From assembly GCA_049841135.1 (NCBI GenBank), contig JASGHK010000004.1:62001-126000 (forward strand): a DNA stretch of 64,000 bases. The letters run 5' to 3'. This stretch comes from JACRCT01 sp049841135 (GTDB lineage Bacteria > Myxococcota > Myxococcia > Myxococcales > UBA5297). The notes beneath the pieces were generated by a model. That model saw only the letters and a list, made by a program, of their open reading frames with translations. It was not told where the DNA came from and did no database searches. Each line of letters starts with the position of its first letter. The stretch's first letter is position 1. The translations under genes were made by a program, and so were the position numbers. Of the stretch, positions 46,404 through 54,939 are shown piece after piece.

Positions 46404-46643
46404 CTACCCTTTACGCACGAAGGCCCGGAAGGTCTTGCCTTCCTTCACCATCGCCAAGAGCTCGTTCCTGGTCGCCTTGCACCACGCGGGCATGTCCGCC
46501 TCCACCCCGGGGTCCGTCGCGACGATCTCCACCACTTGCCCGGGCCCCAGCGACTTGACCGCCTTGGAGACCTCCAGGATGGGCACCGGGCAGAACTTCC
46601 CCGACGTGTCCACGCGGAGATCAGGCTGGGGAACCGAGGTCAT
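46404..46643 (-). CDS. TusA-family sulfur carrier protein
   Basis: A 79-residue protein with the diagnostic FCPVPILE: C18 of the CPxP motif carries the persulfide. The fold ends in VVEIVATDPGVEADMPAWCKATRNEL and a final strand FRAFVRK. TusA-type proteins relay sulfur from a cysteine desulfurase to acceptors such as tRNA thiolases. The start MTSVPQPDL at 46643 gives the family length; a longer start seven codons upstream is possible. It lies between the PP-loop enzyme and the Cys-cluster protein, on the same strand as both. Confidence 0.88.
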   Translation of the reverse strand: MTSVPQPDLRVDTSGKFCPVPILEVSKAVKSLGPGQVVEIVATDPGVEADMPAWCKATRNELLAMVKEGKTFRAFVRKG

Positions 46644-46691
46644 GGATGTCTCTGGGTCTCTCATCGAGCCGGGGCGGTTCGAGGACGCCCC

Positions 46692-47108
46692 TCAAGCCGA
46701 CTGCTTGTCGGTCCTGGCCGCTGCCGCGGGCGTCACCACCACGGCGTCCTCCGACTCGACGATCTCCACGTCCGGAAGAACGCCGGTGTCCTCGGCGACC
46801 AGGGCCGCGAGGTTGGAGGCGATGGCCGCCTCCGCCGCCGCGTTCTCGGCCGCCACCAGCTCGTTCGCCCGCCGCTCGGCCGCCACCTTCTCCATGTCGC
46901 GCTTCATCGAGGCGAAGACGCGCACGAAGTGCAGCCGGCACTCCGAGAGGATGTCGCCGAACTTGCCGTTGCCGCACAGGTCGCACTCGTGGCAGCGGCT
47001 GACGATGTCGACGAAGCGGATATAGGTCTCGTAGGAGATCTTCGCTGCTTGGTAGTCGGACTCGTTGGTCCGCTCCAGGTACTCGACGTGCTTTTTCGAC
47101 ATGCACAT
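46692..47108 (-). CDS. Cys-cluster protein of unknown function
   Basis: The product is 138 residues. A central cluster CHECDLCGNGKFGDILSEC supplies four Cys and one His, a plan that could bind zinc or an iron-sulfur cluster. A helical tail rich in Ala/Glu follows and ends TDKQSA. I do not recognise the family. It lies directly upstream of TusA on the same strand, so a role in sulfur handling or metal sensing is possible but inferred only from place. A start two codons later (MSKKHVEYL) is equally good. Confidence 0.65.
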   Translation of the reverse strand: MCMSKKHVEYLERTNESDYQAAKISYETYIRFVDIVSRCHECDLCGNGKFGDILSECRLHFVRVFASMKRDMEKVAAERRANELVAAENAAAEAAIASNLAALVAEDTGVLPDVEIVESEDAVVVTPAAAARTDKQSA

Positions 47109-47147
47109 CTGCGCGTTCCGACCTCATCCGCCCCGACAGGCGACACA

Positions 47148-47744
47148 CTATAGGGCCGCGGCCCTCGCGACGACACCCTTTCCATCGGCTCCGGCCTCCA
47201 CCCGCTCGCCCGAGGCCAGGAAGGTGCCCTTGCCGATGTGGTGGAGGGTCCTCAACCGGGGGGCGCCCTCGAACCGCCAGGTCCCGTCGACGAACACCCG
47301 GTCGTCGGCCCACGCCGCGACCACCTCGGCGAGGAGCAGGTCGTAGCGCTCGCGCATCGCCGGCTCGCCGAGCAGCCGGCACTCGAGCCATGCCACGCAG
47401 CCCTCCACCAGCGGCGCGCCGATCTGCGAGGCCTTGGCGGTCTTCAACCCGAGCGACGCGAGCTTGTCGCCCTCGCTGCCGCTGCTCTTGCCGGCCTGGT
47501 AGGTCACCTCGGCCATCTCCACGGTCGGCAGGTTGACGACGAACTCGCCGCTCTTCTCAATGAGGCTGCGGCTGAAGCTCTCCGAGGAGATGACGGCGGT
47601 GATCTTCGGCGGCTCGATGTCGAGCGCACCAACCCAGGCCGCGGCCATCACGTTCGAGCGCCCGTCGGCCGCGCTGGTGATGAGCGTGGTCGGCCCGTGG
47701 TTGATGAGCTTGTAGGCGTTCTTCAGGGGCACTTCGACGCGCAT
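47148..47744 (-). CDS. Flavin reductase-like FMN-binding protein
   Basis: This 198-residue protein has the split-barrel flavin reductase plan: an N-terminal strand KNAYKLINHGPTTLITSAADGRSNVMAAAWVGALDIEPPKI, then SRSLIEKSGEFVVNLP, and ACVAWLECRLL-like late strands (VEGCVAWLECRL). The segment ADGRSNVMAAAW contacts FMN phosphate in the family. Members are flavoredoxins or NAD(P)H:flavin reductases. The partner is unknown. It starts one base from the stop of the Lgt-like gene, so the two are probably co-transcribed. Confidence 0.82.
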   Translation of the reverse strand: MRVEVPLKNAYKLINHGPTTLITSAADGRSNVMAAAWVGALDIEPPKITAVISSESFSRSLIEKSGEFVVNLPTVEMAEVTYQAGKSSGSEGDKLASLGLKTAKASQIGAPLVEGCVAWLECRLLGEPAMRERYDLLLAEVVAAWADDRVFVDGTWRFEGAPRLRTLHHIGKGTFLASGERVEAGADGKGVVARAAAL

Positions 47745-47745
47745 G

Positions 47746-48546
47746 TCACGTCCTCGGATCGGCGGCTGCCTCGGGCGGCGGCTGCGGTGTCGGATCGGGC
47801 TGGGGCTTCACCGGCCGGGCGAGCATGTAGAGGCCCCAGCCGGCGAGGATGAAGCAGAAGTACTGGGCCGGAGTCAGGCCGAAGTAGCGCGCGTCGTGGT
47901 ACGGCACGTCCTCCGCGCGCAGGAAGTCGAAGAGGAAGCGCCCCGGGGCGTAGAGCACGGCCATCACCGCCAGGAGCCGGTGCTTGAACATCCCGCGCTT
48001 GGAGAGCCAGAAGAGGACGGCGGCGATGGCGAAGAGCAGGAACGCGTCGTAGAGCCCCAGGTCGTGCCGGGGCCCGTCCGGGAAGGCGACGGCCAGCGGG
48101 AAGCTGGTCCTGACGCCGATGTGGTCGTGCACGGTGAAGCAGCCGACGCGGGCGATGGCCCAGCCCAGCGCGATAGGCGGCGCGGCGACGTCGCCGTACT
48201 CCATGAGGTCGAGCTTGTTGAGCCGGAAGAGCACGATCGCGGCGATGACGCCGCCCAAGAGGCCCCCGAACGAGGAGAGGCCGTCCCAGAGCTTGAAGAT
48301 TTGGTACGGCTTGGCGAGCTCCTCCGGGTGGTAGGCGAACAGGTGGACGAGGTGGCCGAAGACGACGCCGCTGACCACTCCCCAGAAGGCGTAGTCGGCG
48401 AGGATGCGCGTCTGCAGGCCGCGCTTGACCGCGCGGCCGAGGCCGATGCGGGTGGTGAGGTAGATGCCCAGCGCGGAGAAGACGCCGAACAGCTCGATGG
48501 TCACGGGGCCGAGCGGCAGCTTGGGCGAGATGAAGAAGGGGATCAT
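47746..48546 (-). CDS. Prolipoprotein diacylglyceryl transferase-like membrane protein
   Basis: A 266-residue polytopic protein of the Lgt fold: seven membrane helices, with WDGLSSFGGLLGGVI, ARVGCFTVHDHIG and LGLYDAFLLF. The Arg of the signature (GRxGNF in E. coli; here ARVGCF) is kept. The essential His of the SFHGG segment in E. coli is replaced by Phe (SSFGG). The signature Asn is Cys, and a VHDH segment follows. Such changes are seen in divergent Lgt groups, so it may be an Lgt with altered specificity or a paralogue. The tail is rich in Pro. It precedes the flavin reductase gene on the same strand. Confidence 0.75.
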   Translation of the reverse strand: MIPFFISPKLPLGPVTIELFGVFSALGIYLTTRIGLGRAVKRGLQTRILADYAFWGVVSGVVFGHLVHLFAYHPEELAKPYQIFKLWDGLSSFGGLLGGVIAAIVLFRLNKLDLMEYGDVAAPPIALGWAIARVGCFTVHDHIGVRTSFPLAVAFPDGPRHDLGLYDAFLLFAIAAVLFWLSKRGMFKHRLLAVMAVLYAPGRFLFDFLRAEDVPYHDARYFGLTPAQYFCFILAGWGLYMLARPVKPQPDPTPQPPPEAAADPRT

Positions 48547-48671
48547 TTCCGGGTGTCCTGCCTGCCCCAGGCGGGCTCGGCGGGGGCCATCCTGCCAGAA
48601 CAACGGGCCGCCGCGAACGCTGCCGTGCTGTTAGTTTCAGGGCCTGGTCCGCCGGACGCAGGGAGGAGCCC

Positions 48672-50054
48672 ATGGCGAAGACGCGCATCGAGAAGGACTC
48701 GCTCGGCGAGGTCGAGGTCCCTGCGGACAGACTCTGGGGCGCCCAGACGGAGCGCAGCCGGCAGAACTTCCGCATCTCCACCGAGAAGATGCCCGAGGCG
48801 TTCATCCGCGCGCTCGCCGAGGTCAAGCGGGCCTGCGCCGTCGTGAACCGGCAGCTCGGCCTGCTCGACGCCAAGAAGGCGGAGGCGATCGTCGCGGCCG
48901 CCGACGAGATCCTCGCCGGCAAGCACGACGGCGAGTTCCCGCTGGCCGTCTGGCAGACCGGCAGCGGGACGCAGACCAACATGAACCTCAACGAGGTCCT
49001 GGCGAACCGCGCCAGCGAGCTGCTCGGTGGGCCGCGTGGCGAGGGGCGGCTCGTTCACCCCAACGACGAGGTGAACAAGGGCCAGTCGACCAACGACGCC
49101 TTCCCCACTGCCATCCACGTCGCCGCTTCGCTCGCGCTCTCGCGGCAGCTCGAGCCTGCGGTGCGGCGGCTGCGCGACACCTTGGCCAAGAAGGCTGAAG
49201 CGTTCAGGGCCTTGGTGAAGATCGGCCGGACGCACCTGCAGGACGCGACCCCGCTGACGGTCGGCCAGGAGATGGGCGGCTGGGCCTCGCAGCTCGACCA
49301 TTCGCTCTCGCACCTGGAGGCGTGCCTGCCGCACCTGCGCGAGCTGCCCTTGGGCGGCACCGCGGTGGGCACCGGCCTGAACGCGCCCCCGGACTTCGGC
49401 AAGCGGGTCGCCTGGGAGCTGTCCTGCCGGACCAACGAGCCGTTCGTGACCGCGCCCAACAAGTTCGAGGCGCTCTCCGCGCGCGATGCGCTGGTCCACG
49501 CCCACGGCGCGCTCAAGGGACTCGCGGCGTCGATGACCAAGATCGCCAACGACGTGCGCTGGCTGGCGTCCGGGCCGCGCGCGGGGCTGGGCGAGCTCTC
49601 CATCCCGGAGAACGAGCCGGGCTCGTCGATCATGCCGGGCAAGGTGAACCCGACCCAGAGCGAGGCGGTGACCATGCTCGCCTGCCAGGTGATGGGCAAC
49701 GACGTGGCGGTCGGGATGGCCGGCGCCTCGGGCAACTTCCAGCTCAACGTCTTCATGCCGCTGTTCGCGCATGCCTTCCTGCAGAGCGCGCGGCTCCTCA
49801 TTGACGGCATCGCCAGCTTCGAGGAGCACTGCGCGCGCGGCCTCGAGCCCAACCGGGAGCGGATCGCCCAGAACCTCGCCCGGTCGCTGATGCTGGTGAC
49901 CGCCTTGAGCCCGCACATCGGCTACGACGCGGCGGCGAGGATCGCCAAGCACGCCCACGCCAAGGGTCTGGGACTGCGCGAAGCGGCGCTGGAGCTGGGG
50001 CTGGTCAGCGCCGAGGACTTCGACCGGTGGGTCCGGCCGGAGGCGATGGTCTGA
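48672..50054 (+). CDS. fumC: Fumarate hydratase class II
   Basis: A 460-residue class II fumarase of normal length, with SGTQTNMNLNEVLANRA, VNKGQSTNDAFPTA, the active-site segment GRTHLQDATPLTVGQE, and the signature GSSIMPGKVNPTQSE holding the catalytic Ser loop. It interconverts fumarate and malate in the citric acid cycle as a tetramer in the cytoplasm. It starts MAKTRIEKDSLGEVEVPADR with GGAGG upstream. It is divergent from the Lgt-like gene. Confidence 0.95.
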   Translation: MAKTRIEKDSLGEVEVPADRLWGAQTERSRQNFRISTEKMPEAFIRALAEVKRACAVVNRQLGLLDAKKAEAIVAAADEILAGKHDGEFPLAVWQTGSGTQTNMNLNEVLANRASELLGGPRGEGRLVHPNDEVNKGQSTNDAFPTAIHVAASLALSRQLEPAVRRLRDTLAKKAEAFRALVKIGRTHLQDATPLTVGQEMGGWASQLDHSLSHLEACLPHLRELPLGGTAVGTGLNAPPDFGKRVAWELSCRTNEPFVTAPNKFEALSARDALVHAHGALKGLAASMTKIANDVRWLASGPRAGLGELSIPENEPGSSIMPGKVNPTQSEAVTMLACQVMGNDVAVGMAGASGNFQLNVFMPLFAHAFLQSARLLIDGIASFEEHCARGLEPNRERIAQNLARSLMLVTALSPHIGYDAAARIAKHAHAKGLGLREAALELGLVSAEDFDRWVRPEAMV

Positions 50055-50075
50055 CGGTCTCCGAACTCGCGTAAC

Positions 50076-50987
50076 ATGCGGGCCATGCGCCACCTCCTCC
50101 TCGCCGGGCTGTTGGTCGCCGTGTCGGCTTGTGGGCCAGGGCCGTCCACCACACGTTCTGATGCAGGCAAGCCCAAGCCAGCCGACGCGAGCGTGAGCCC
50201 TGGCGATTCGGGGCTCGACGGTGACGCAGGGCCTGAGGCCGATAGCGGTGAGGTCGGAGCGCCGGACGCGAGCCAGGAGCTTGGTGACGTCGGCGTCTAC
50301 GAAGGTCCGGCCATCGTCTACGGCGCCAGCGCGGACACCCTCTACCAGCTCGACCCCACCCACAAGTCGGTGACGGTGATCGGGGTGTTCGTCGGCTGCG
50401 CGAACGTGATCGACCTGGCGCTCGACAAGGACTCGACGATCTGGGCCACGACCTGGGACGGGCTCTACAAGATCGACCCGACCAACGCCTATTGCTCGCG
50501 CGTGGCCAAGGGCACCTATCCCAACTCGCTCAGCTTCGTACCGGTGGGCACCGTCGACCCCTACTCCGAGGCCCTGGTCGGCTACGACGAGTCCACCTAC
50601 GTACGCATCAGCACCGTCACCGGCGCCATCACGCGCATCGGCGAGCTGACCGGCGGATTCGCCTCCAGCGGAGACATCGTCTCGGTCAAGAACGGCGGCA
50701 CGTACCTGACGGTGAAGGGCCCGTCCTGCAACGACTGCCTGTTCAAGATCGACCCCAAGACCGGCGACATGGTCGAGAACCTCGGGCCCATCCACTTCAC
50801 CGACGTCTTCGGCCTGGCGTACTGGGCGGGCAAGGTCTACGGCTTCACTGCCGGTGGCGCGCTCTTCGAGGTCTCGCTCGAGAAGAACCTGCCGACGGTC
50901 AAGATCCCGGTCCCCAACGCCACCGCGTCCCAGGCGTTCTGGGGCGCCGGCTCGACGACGTCGGCTCCGGTCGGAGCTTCGCAGTAG
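50076..50987 (+). CDS. Lipoprotein with possible beta-propeller repeats
   Basis: The 303-residue product has a lipoprotein signal peptide (ending SAC near residue 19). A DAG/DSG-rich linker is typical of myxobacterial surface proteins. The rest is made of short repeating strands such as IVYGASADTLYQLDP, STIWATTWDGLYKIDP and DCLFKIDPKTGDM. The (L/Y)xxIDP repeats point to a beta-propeller-like domain. An ATG three codons later (MRHLLLAG) may be the real start. The function is unknown. Confidence 0.78.
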   Translation: MRAMRHLLLAGLLVAVSACGPGPSTTRSDAGKPKPADASVSPGDSGLDGDAGPEADSGEVGAPDASQELGDVGVYEGPAIVYGASADTLYQLDPTHKSVTVIGVFVGCANVIDLALDKDSTIWATTWDGLYKIDPTNAYCSRVAKGTYPNSLSFVPVGTVDPYSEALVGYDESTYVRISTVTGAITRIGELTGGFASSGDIVSVKNGGTYLTVKGPSCNDCLFKIDPKTGDMVENLGPIHFTDVFGLAYWAGKVYGFTAGGALFEVSLEKNLPTVKIPVPNATASQAFWGAGSTTSAPVGASQ

Positions 50988-51054
50988 CCGTCCCGCCCCA
51001 GCGGCTCATGCGCTAGATTCGCCGGCCGTTGCAGCACTGCCTCGGAGGACTCGC

Positions 51055-51445
51055 ATGGACTTCCGCTTCGCGCACAACAACCTCAACGTCCTCGACCTGA
51101 AGAAGAGCATGGCGTTCTACCGGAAGGCGCTGGGCCTGAAGGAGACGCGGCGCATCGTCGGGCCGAACAAGAGCTTCCTCATCGTCTACCTGGGCGACGG
51201 ACACTCGAAGCACCTGCTCGAAGCTGACCTGGCTGGCCGACCGCAAGAAGAAGTACGACCTAGGCGAGAACGAGTTCCACCTGGCCTTCATCACCGACGA
51301 CTACGAGAAGGCGCACGCCCTGCACAAGAAGATGGGCTGCATCTGCTTCGAGAACCCGGCGATGGGGATCTACTTCATCGAGGATCCGGACGGGTACTGG
51401 CTGGAGGTGCTGCCGCGCCGGCACCGGCCGCCAAAGATGGGCTAG
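51055..51445 (+). pseudogene. Glyoxalase/VOC-family protein, one frameshift
   Basis: The first frame reads MDFRFAHNNLNVLDLKKSM and FYRKALGLKE, the first half of a VOC metalloenzyme with His in RFAHNNL. After one extra A (GAAG for GAG, near 51222) the second frame continues LTWLADRKKKYDLGENEFH and DPDGYWLEVL, where the family's His and Glu ligands lie. It looks like a lactoylglutathione lyase, which detoxifies methylglyoxal with glutathione or a like thiol. The repaired gene is 130 codons. The shift may be a sequencing error. Confidence 0.78.
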
Positions 51446-51492
51446 CGACGCCAGGCGAGACTGTCACGCTACGGAGTTGGCAGGAGCTGGGC

Positions 51493-51759
51493 ATGCGGAA
51501 GTTCCTGATCGGCATCTTCGGTGTCTGGGCGATCGCGTTCGTCGCTTGGTTGGCGATCTTCCGCACCCTCGACCCTTGCGAAGCGATGCGTCAGCAGGTC
51601 GAGTCCGTCGCGAAGCAGGCCGGAGACGCTGACGGCAAGGCCATCAGAGAGGCGCTGCTGGGGCCACACGCTCCGGCTGCATCCGGCTTCTACTGCTTCC
51701 AGGTGGCGGTGAGCCTGAAGGTGCGGGGCCGGGACGCAGTTCTGGTCCTCCGGAAATAG
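51493..51759 (+). CDS. Small membrane-anchored protein
   Basis: The product is 88 residues. One hydrophobic helix at residues 2-23 (FLIGIFGVWAIAFVAWLAIF) is followed by a soluble part with two Cys (DPCEAM and GFYCFQVAV). It has no recognised family. AGGAG precedes the ATG. It is probably an anchored periplasmic protein. Nothing in the neighbourhood explains it. Confidence 0.6.
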   Translation: MRKFLIGIFGVWAIAFVAWLAIFRTLDPCEAMRQQVESVAKQAGDADGKAIREALLGPHAPAASGFYCFQVAVSLKVRGRDAVLVLRK

Positions 51760-51837
51760 CTCCGAGGTTCGATGGTCGTAGTCGGTTCTTTCGGTGTCCT
51801 GGCCACAAGATTTGACTGGGCCAGATGGAGGGGCACC

Positions 51838-52314
51838 ATGCGTAGGTTCATAGGTCTGAGCTTGGTGACGGTGGCGCTGGCTGCGGTCGGCTGCGGGGGG
51901 ACTCCTGGGTCTCCGGATGGCGGCGGTGGCGCAGTCGACGCTGCGAGCCAAACGGACGCGGGCCCCTTCGGCTGCCTGTCCTCTGGTTGCCCGACCGGCG
52001 AGTACTGCGCTCCCGTCCTCAGCGTGTGCGGGAGCGGCAACCGCTCCACCCTCGCGTCCAGCACGTGCACTCGCCCTCCGTGCGGCGACTCCTGCCTCAA
52101 GGCGTCGTGCAGCACAAGCGAGGATTGCCCGGAGGACCAGACCTGCAGCACTTCCAATGGCTCGGGGACCAGCTGCGCCCAGCCGTGCTGCCTGTCCTGG
52201 GGTCGCTGCGCGGCGATTCCTTCCTGTCCGTCCGACTGCCTGGCCATCTGGCCGCCGCACGAGACCTGCTTCGTTTGCGTGTGCCCGTCCTGCGACCCGC
52301 CCGACGCCGGTTAG
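51838..52314 (+). CDS. Cys-rich lipoprotein of myxobacterial type
   Basis: This 158-residue protein has a lipoprotein signal (VALAAVGC), a Gly/Ser/Asp linker with DAASQTDAG, and a domain with about 18 cysteines (FGCLSSGCPTGEYCAPV, CTRPPCGDSCLKASC, CPEDQTCS, CVCPSC). The even spacing suggests disulfide pairs outside the cell. Such proteins are common in Myxococcota, and their function is unknown. GGAGGGGCACC precedes the ATG at 51838, which is preferred to an upstream in-frame ATG at 51772. Confidence 0.78.
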   Translation: MRRFIGLSLVTVALAAVGCGGTPGSPDGGGGAVDAASQTDAGPFGCLSSGCPTGEYCAPVLSVCGSGNRSTLASSTCTRPPCGDSCLKASCSTSEDCPEDQTCSTSNGSGTSCAQPCCLSWGRCAAIPSCPSDCLAIWPPHETCFVCVCPSCDPPDAG

Positions 52315-52409
52315 AGTCGCTTCCGCCACGCCACAGGGAAAGCTAAGGTCTGGCCGGAAGCCCGAGGGGGCTGTGGGGCGGAACAACTGGAGCCATAGGA
52401 GTCCCGAAC

Positions 52410-52805
52410 GTGAAGCGCGCCCTCTTCCTCGTCACCGCGCTCGCCCTCGCCTACGTCGGCGCCTGCAGCGCCCCGGATACTTCGGGCCTGCCGCGCGGCA
52501 CCTACATGGACCAGCTCACCTCCGAGCAGATCATCACCTTCTGCGCCTGGGGCATCCAGAAGCAGGGCGGCAGCGGCGAGCACCCGTGCGACGGCGGCAC
52601 GCAGAAGATCATGACCATCGACGAGTGCAAGGCGAAGAGGTGGCCGCACTGCCCGCTCTCGATGTTCGAGGACTGCCTGGACTCCCTCTACGACGTCTGC
52701 GATCCCGGCCCAACCGGGGCCTGTACCGTCTACGCCACCTGCGCCAAGGCCCACCCGGCTCTGAGCCCCGACGCAGGCTTGCCGGGGACCGACGCGGGGC
52801 CATGA
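52410..52805 (+). CDS. Lipoprotein of unknown function
   Basis: The 131-residue product starts at GTG and has a lipoprotein signal (AYVGAC). The mature part contains SEQIITFCAWGIQKQGGSG, DECKAKRWPHCPL and TVYATCAKAHPA, with seven Cys. A DAG-rich tail ends the protein. Its stop overlaps the start of the DTW gene (ATGA). I do not recognise the family. The resemblance to other small Cys-containing lipoproteins in this part supports a myxobacterial source. Confidence 0.72.
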   Translation: MKRALFLVTALALAYVGACSAPDTSGLPRGTYMDQLTSEQIITFCAWGIQKQGGSGEHPCDGGTQKIMTIDECKAKRWPHCPLSMFEDCLDSLYDVCDPGPTGACTVYATCAKAHPALSPDAGLPGTDAGP

Positions 52806-53968
52806 CGGAGCCCCGCCAGACCTGCCCTCGCTGCCTGCGCCCGGCGTCCGTCTGCTACTGCGCCGAGCTCCCGAACGTGAAGACGCGCACCCGCGTCGTG
52901 CTCCTGCAGCACCCGCGCGAGAGCCGCGTCCCCATCGGCACCGCGCGGATGGCCAGCTTGTGCCTGGAGGGCTCGCAGCTCTTCGTGGGCCTGGACTTCG
53001 CGACCGACGACCGCCTGAAGGCCGCGCTCGCGGATCCTGAACGGCCCGCGGCGCTGCTCTTCCCGGGAGAGGAGGCGGTGGACCTGGCGGCGAAACCACC
53101 GTCCGGCCCGATCACGCTGGTCGTGGTCGACGGCACCTGGTGGCAGGCCAAGAAGCTCCTGACGCTCAACCCGGCCATTGCCGCCCTGCCCCGCTACGCC
53201 CTCGACGCGCACGGCAGCGAGTACGGCCTGCGCAAGGCGCCTCAGGAGGACCACGTCTCCACGCTCGAGGCGATCGCCCATGCGCTCGGCATCCTCGAAG
53301 GCCCGGCGACGCGCGACGCACTGCTCGTCCCCTTGCGGCGGATGGTGGCGATGCAGCACGAACACAAGGCGCGGCTCAACGGCGGGCTGGAGCGCCACAA
53401 GCAGCGCTGGCAGGACCGGCCGGAGAAGGCGCCGCGCATCCCGATCGAGCTGACCGAACGACAGACCGATCTCGTCTGTATCGCCGGCGAGGTGAACGCC
53501 TGGAACGCCAAGCTGCCCGGCGCATACCCGACGGAGCTGGTGCACTGGGTCGCCTTCCGCCCCTCGTCTGGCGAACGCTTCGAGGCAGTCATCGGCCACC
53601 AGCATCCGCTTGCGCCGTCCACGCCGTTCCACACCGGGCTCTCGGCCGAGGAGCTGGAGCACGGCGCGCCGCAGGACGAGTTCCTCGAGCGCTGGAACGC
53701 GTTCTTACGCGAGTCCGACGTCCTCTGTTCCTGGGGCACCTTCGCCACACAGATGGCCGCCATCGCCAGGCTCCCGCTACCCGCAAAGAGGCTCGATCTG
53801 CGCAAGATCACGGGCGATCTCGTCCGCATCTCCCCAGGCTCGGTCGAGGACGCCACCCGGCGGTGGGAGCTTCCAACCGAGAGGCTGGGCTCCGGGCGAG
53901 CGGGCGAACGGCTGGGGCATCTAGCCGCAGTCGCCCGCCATCTGGGGAGCCTGCGCCGCAAGAATTGA
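52802..53968 (+). CDS. DTW-domain tRNA aminocarboxypropyltransferase with extra C-terminal domain
   Basis: This 388-residue protein has two parts. Residues 1-200 are a DTW domain: zinc-type Cys CPRCLRPASVCYC, RESRVPIGTARM, and the motif VVDGTWWQAKKLL that names the family. Members (TapT/TuaA) attach the aminocarboxypropyl group of SAM to tRNA uridines. Residues about 215-350 form an additional domain (RQTDLVCIAGEVNAW, HWVAFRPSSGERF, LCSWGTFATQMAA, DLRKITGDLVR) that recalls an RNase-H-like exonuclease plan but whose acidic residues I cannot assign. The start overlaps the lipoprotein stop. The C-terminal tail is basic. Confidence 0.82.
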   Translation: MTEPRQTCPRCLRPASVCYCAELPNVKTRTRVVLLQHPRESRVPIGTARMASLCLEGSQLFVGLDFATDDRLKAALADPERPAALLFPGEEAVDLAAKPPSGPITLVVVDGTWWQAKKLLTLNPAIAALPRYALDAHGSEYGLRKAPQEDHVSTLEAIAHALGILEGPATRDALLVPLRRMVAMQHEHKARLNGGLERHKQRWQDRPEKAPRIPIELTERQTDLVCIAGEVNAWNAKLPGAYPTELVHWVAFRPSSGERFEAVIGHQHPLAPSTPFHTGLSAEELEHGAPQDEFLERWNAFLRESDVLCSWGTFATQMAAIARLPLPAKRLDLRKITGDLVRISPGSVEDATRRWELPTERLGSGRAGERLGHLAAVARHLGSLRRKN

Positions 53969-54072
53969 AGCCCGAGGCCTGCCGAGCCGTCCCTTAACCG
54001 CTGCACACAAGAATGGGTTCGGGTGTCATCGAACCAGGCAACGGACGACGGAAGGGCCGAAGGAGAACGACG

Positions 54073-54913
54073 ATGAAGGCGCTCTCGAAGGCAATGCTGG
54101 TGCTGGTGATGCTCGTGGGCCCCGGCGCAGCGCTGGCTCAGGAGTACGAATCCGATGAGACGGTGACCGACGAAGGCGAGGCGGTGGTCGACGCCCAGCC
54201 GGCGGCTCCCGCTCCCGAGCAGCTTCCTCCTCCGCCCATGCCTGCCGCTGCGGCGACGCGGGCAGCCCCGGTCGCGCCGATGGCTCCTGTCGCCGCACCC
54301 GCCCCGGCTCCGGTCCAGCAGCTCCCCGCCGGGCAGTGGATCTACACGAGCCAGTACGGGTGGATTCTGGCAGCCCTACGACCAGGCCTACACCTACGTT
54401 CCCGCCGACGGCAGCTACCCGCTCGTCTACGCCTACTACCCCAGCTACGGCTGGCACTGGCTGACGGCGCCTTGGATCTACGGCATCGGCGTTCGGCCGT
54501 ACTGGGGCTCGTACAGCTACACCCGCTACGCCTGGTACGCCCGTCCCTGGTTCACCGTTCCCAGCCACTACGCCTGGCGCCACAACCACTACTACGGCGG
54601 CAGCTGGGGCTACCGGCACTCACCCGCGCCTGCCTACCGGCACTACGGCAACGTCCACCGCGGCGGCGCGAGCTACGGCGGCGGCTACCATGGCGGTCGC
54701 CCGAACGGCGGACACCACGGCGGATACCAGGGTGGCGGTCGGCCCAACGGTGGCTTCCACGGTGGCTACCAGGGTGGCGGACGTCCTAGTGGTGGGCATC
54801 AGGGCGGCGGCTACCAGGGCGGTGGTCGTCACGGCGGCGGCCAGCCTGGCGGGAACCACGGTGGCGGCCACGGCGGAGGAGTCCACCAGGCCAGGCCCGC
54901 GAATCGTCGGTAA
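54073..54913 (+). pseudogene. Exported Gly/His-rich protein with Tyr-rich middle, one frameshift
   Basis: The product begins with a signal peptide (MKALSKAMLVLVMLVGPGAALA), then an Ala/Pro-rich spacer ending PAGQWIYTSQYGW. One extra T near 54365 (GGATTCTGG for GGATCTGG) shifts the frame. The next frame continues WQPYDQAYTYVPADGSYP, SYGWHWLTAPWIYG, and then a C-terminal Gly/His-rich region with GGYHGGRPNGGHHGGYQGG repeats. The Tyr/Trp-rich centre is like small exported proteins in myxobacteria; the His-rich end could bind metal. The repaired frame ends in TAA at 54913, and a terminator follows. Confidence 0.72.
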
Positions 54914-54939
54914 ACGGCCAGCCAGAAGCGGATAGACGG

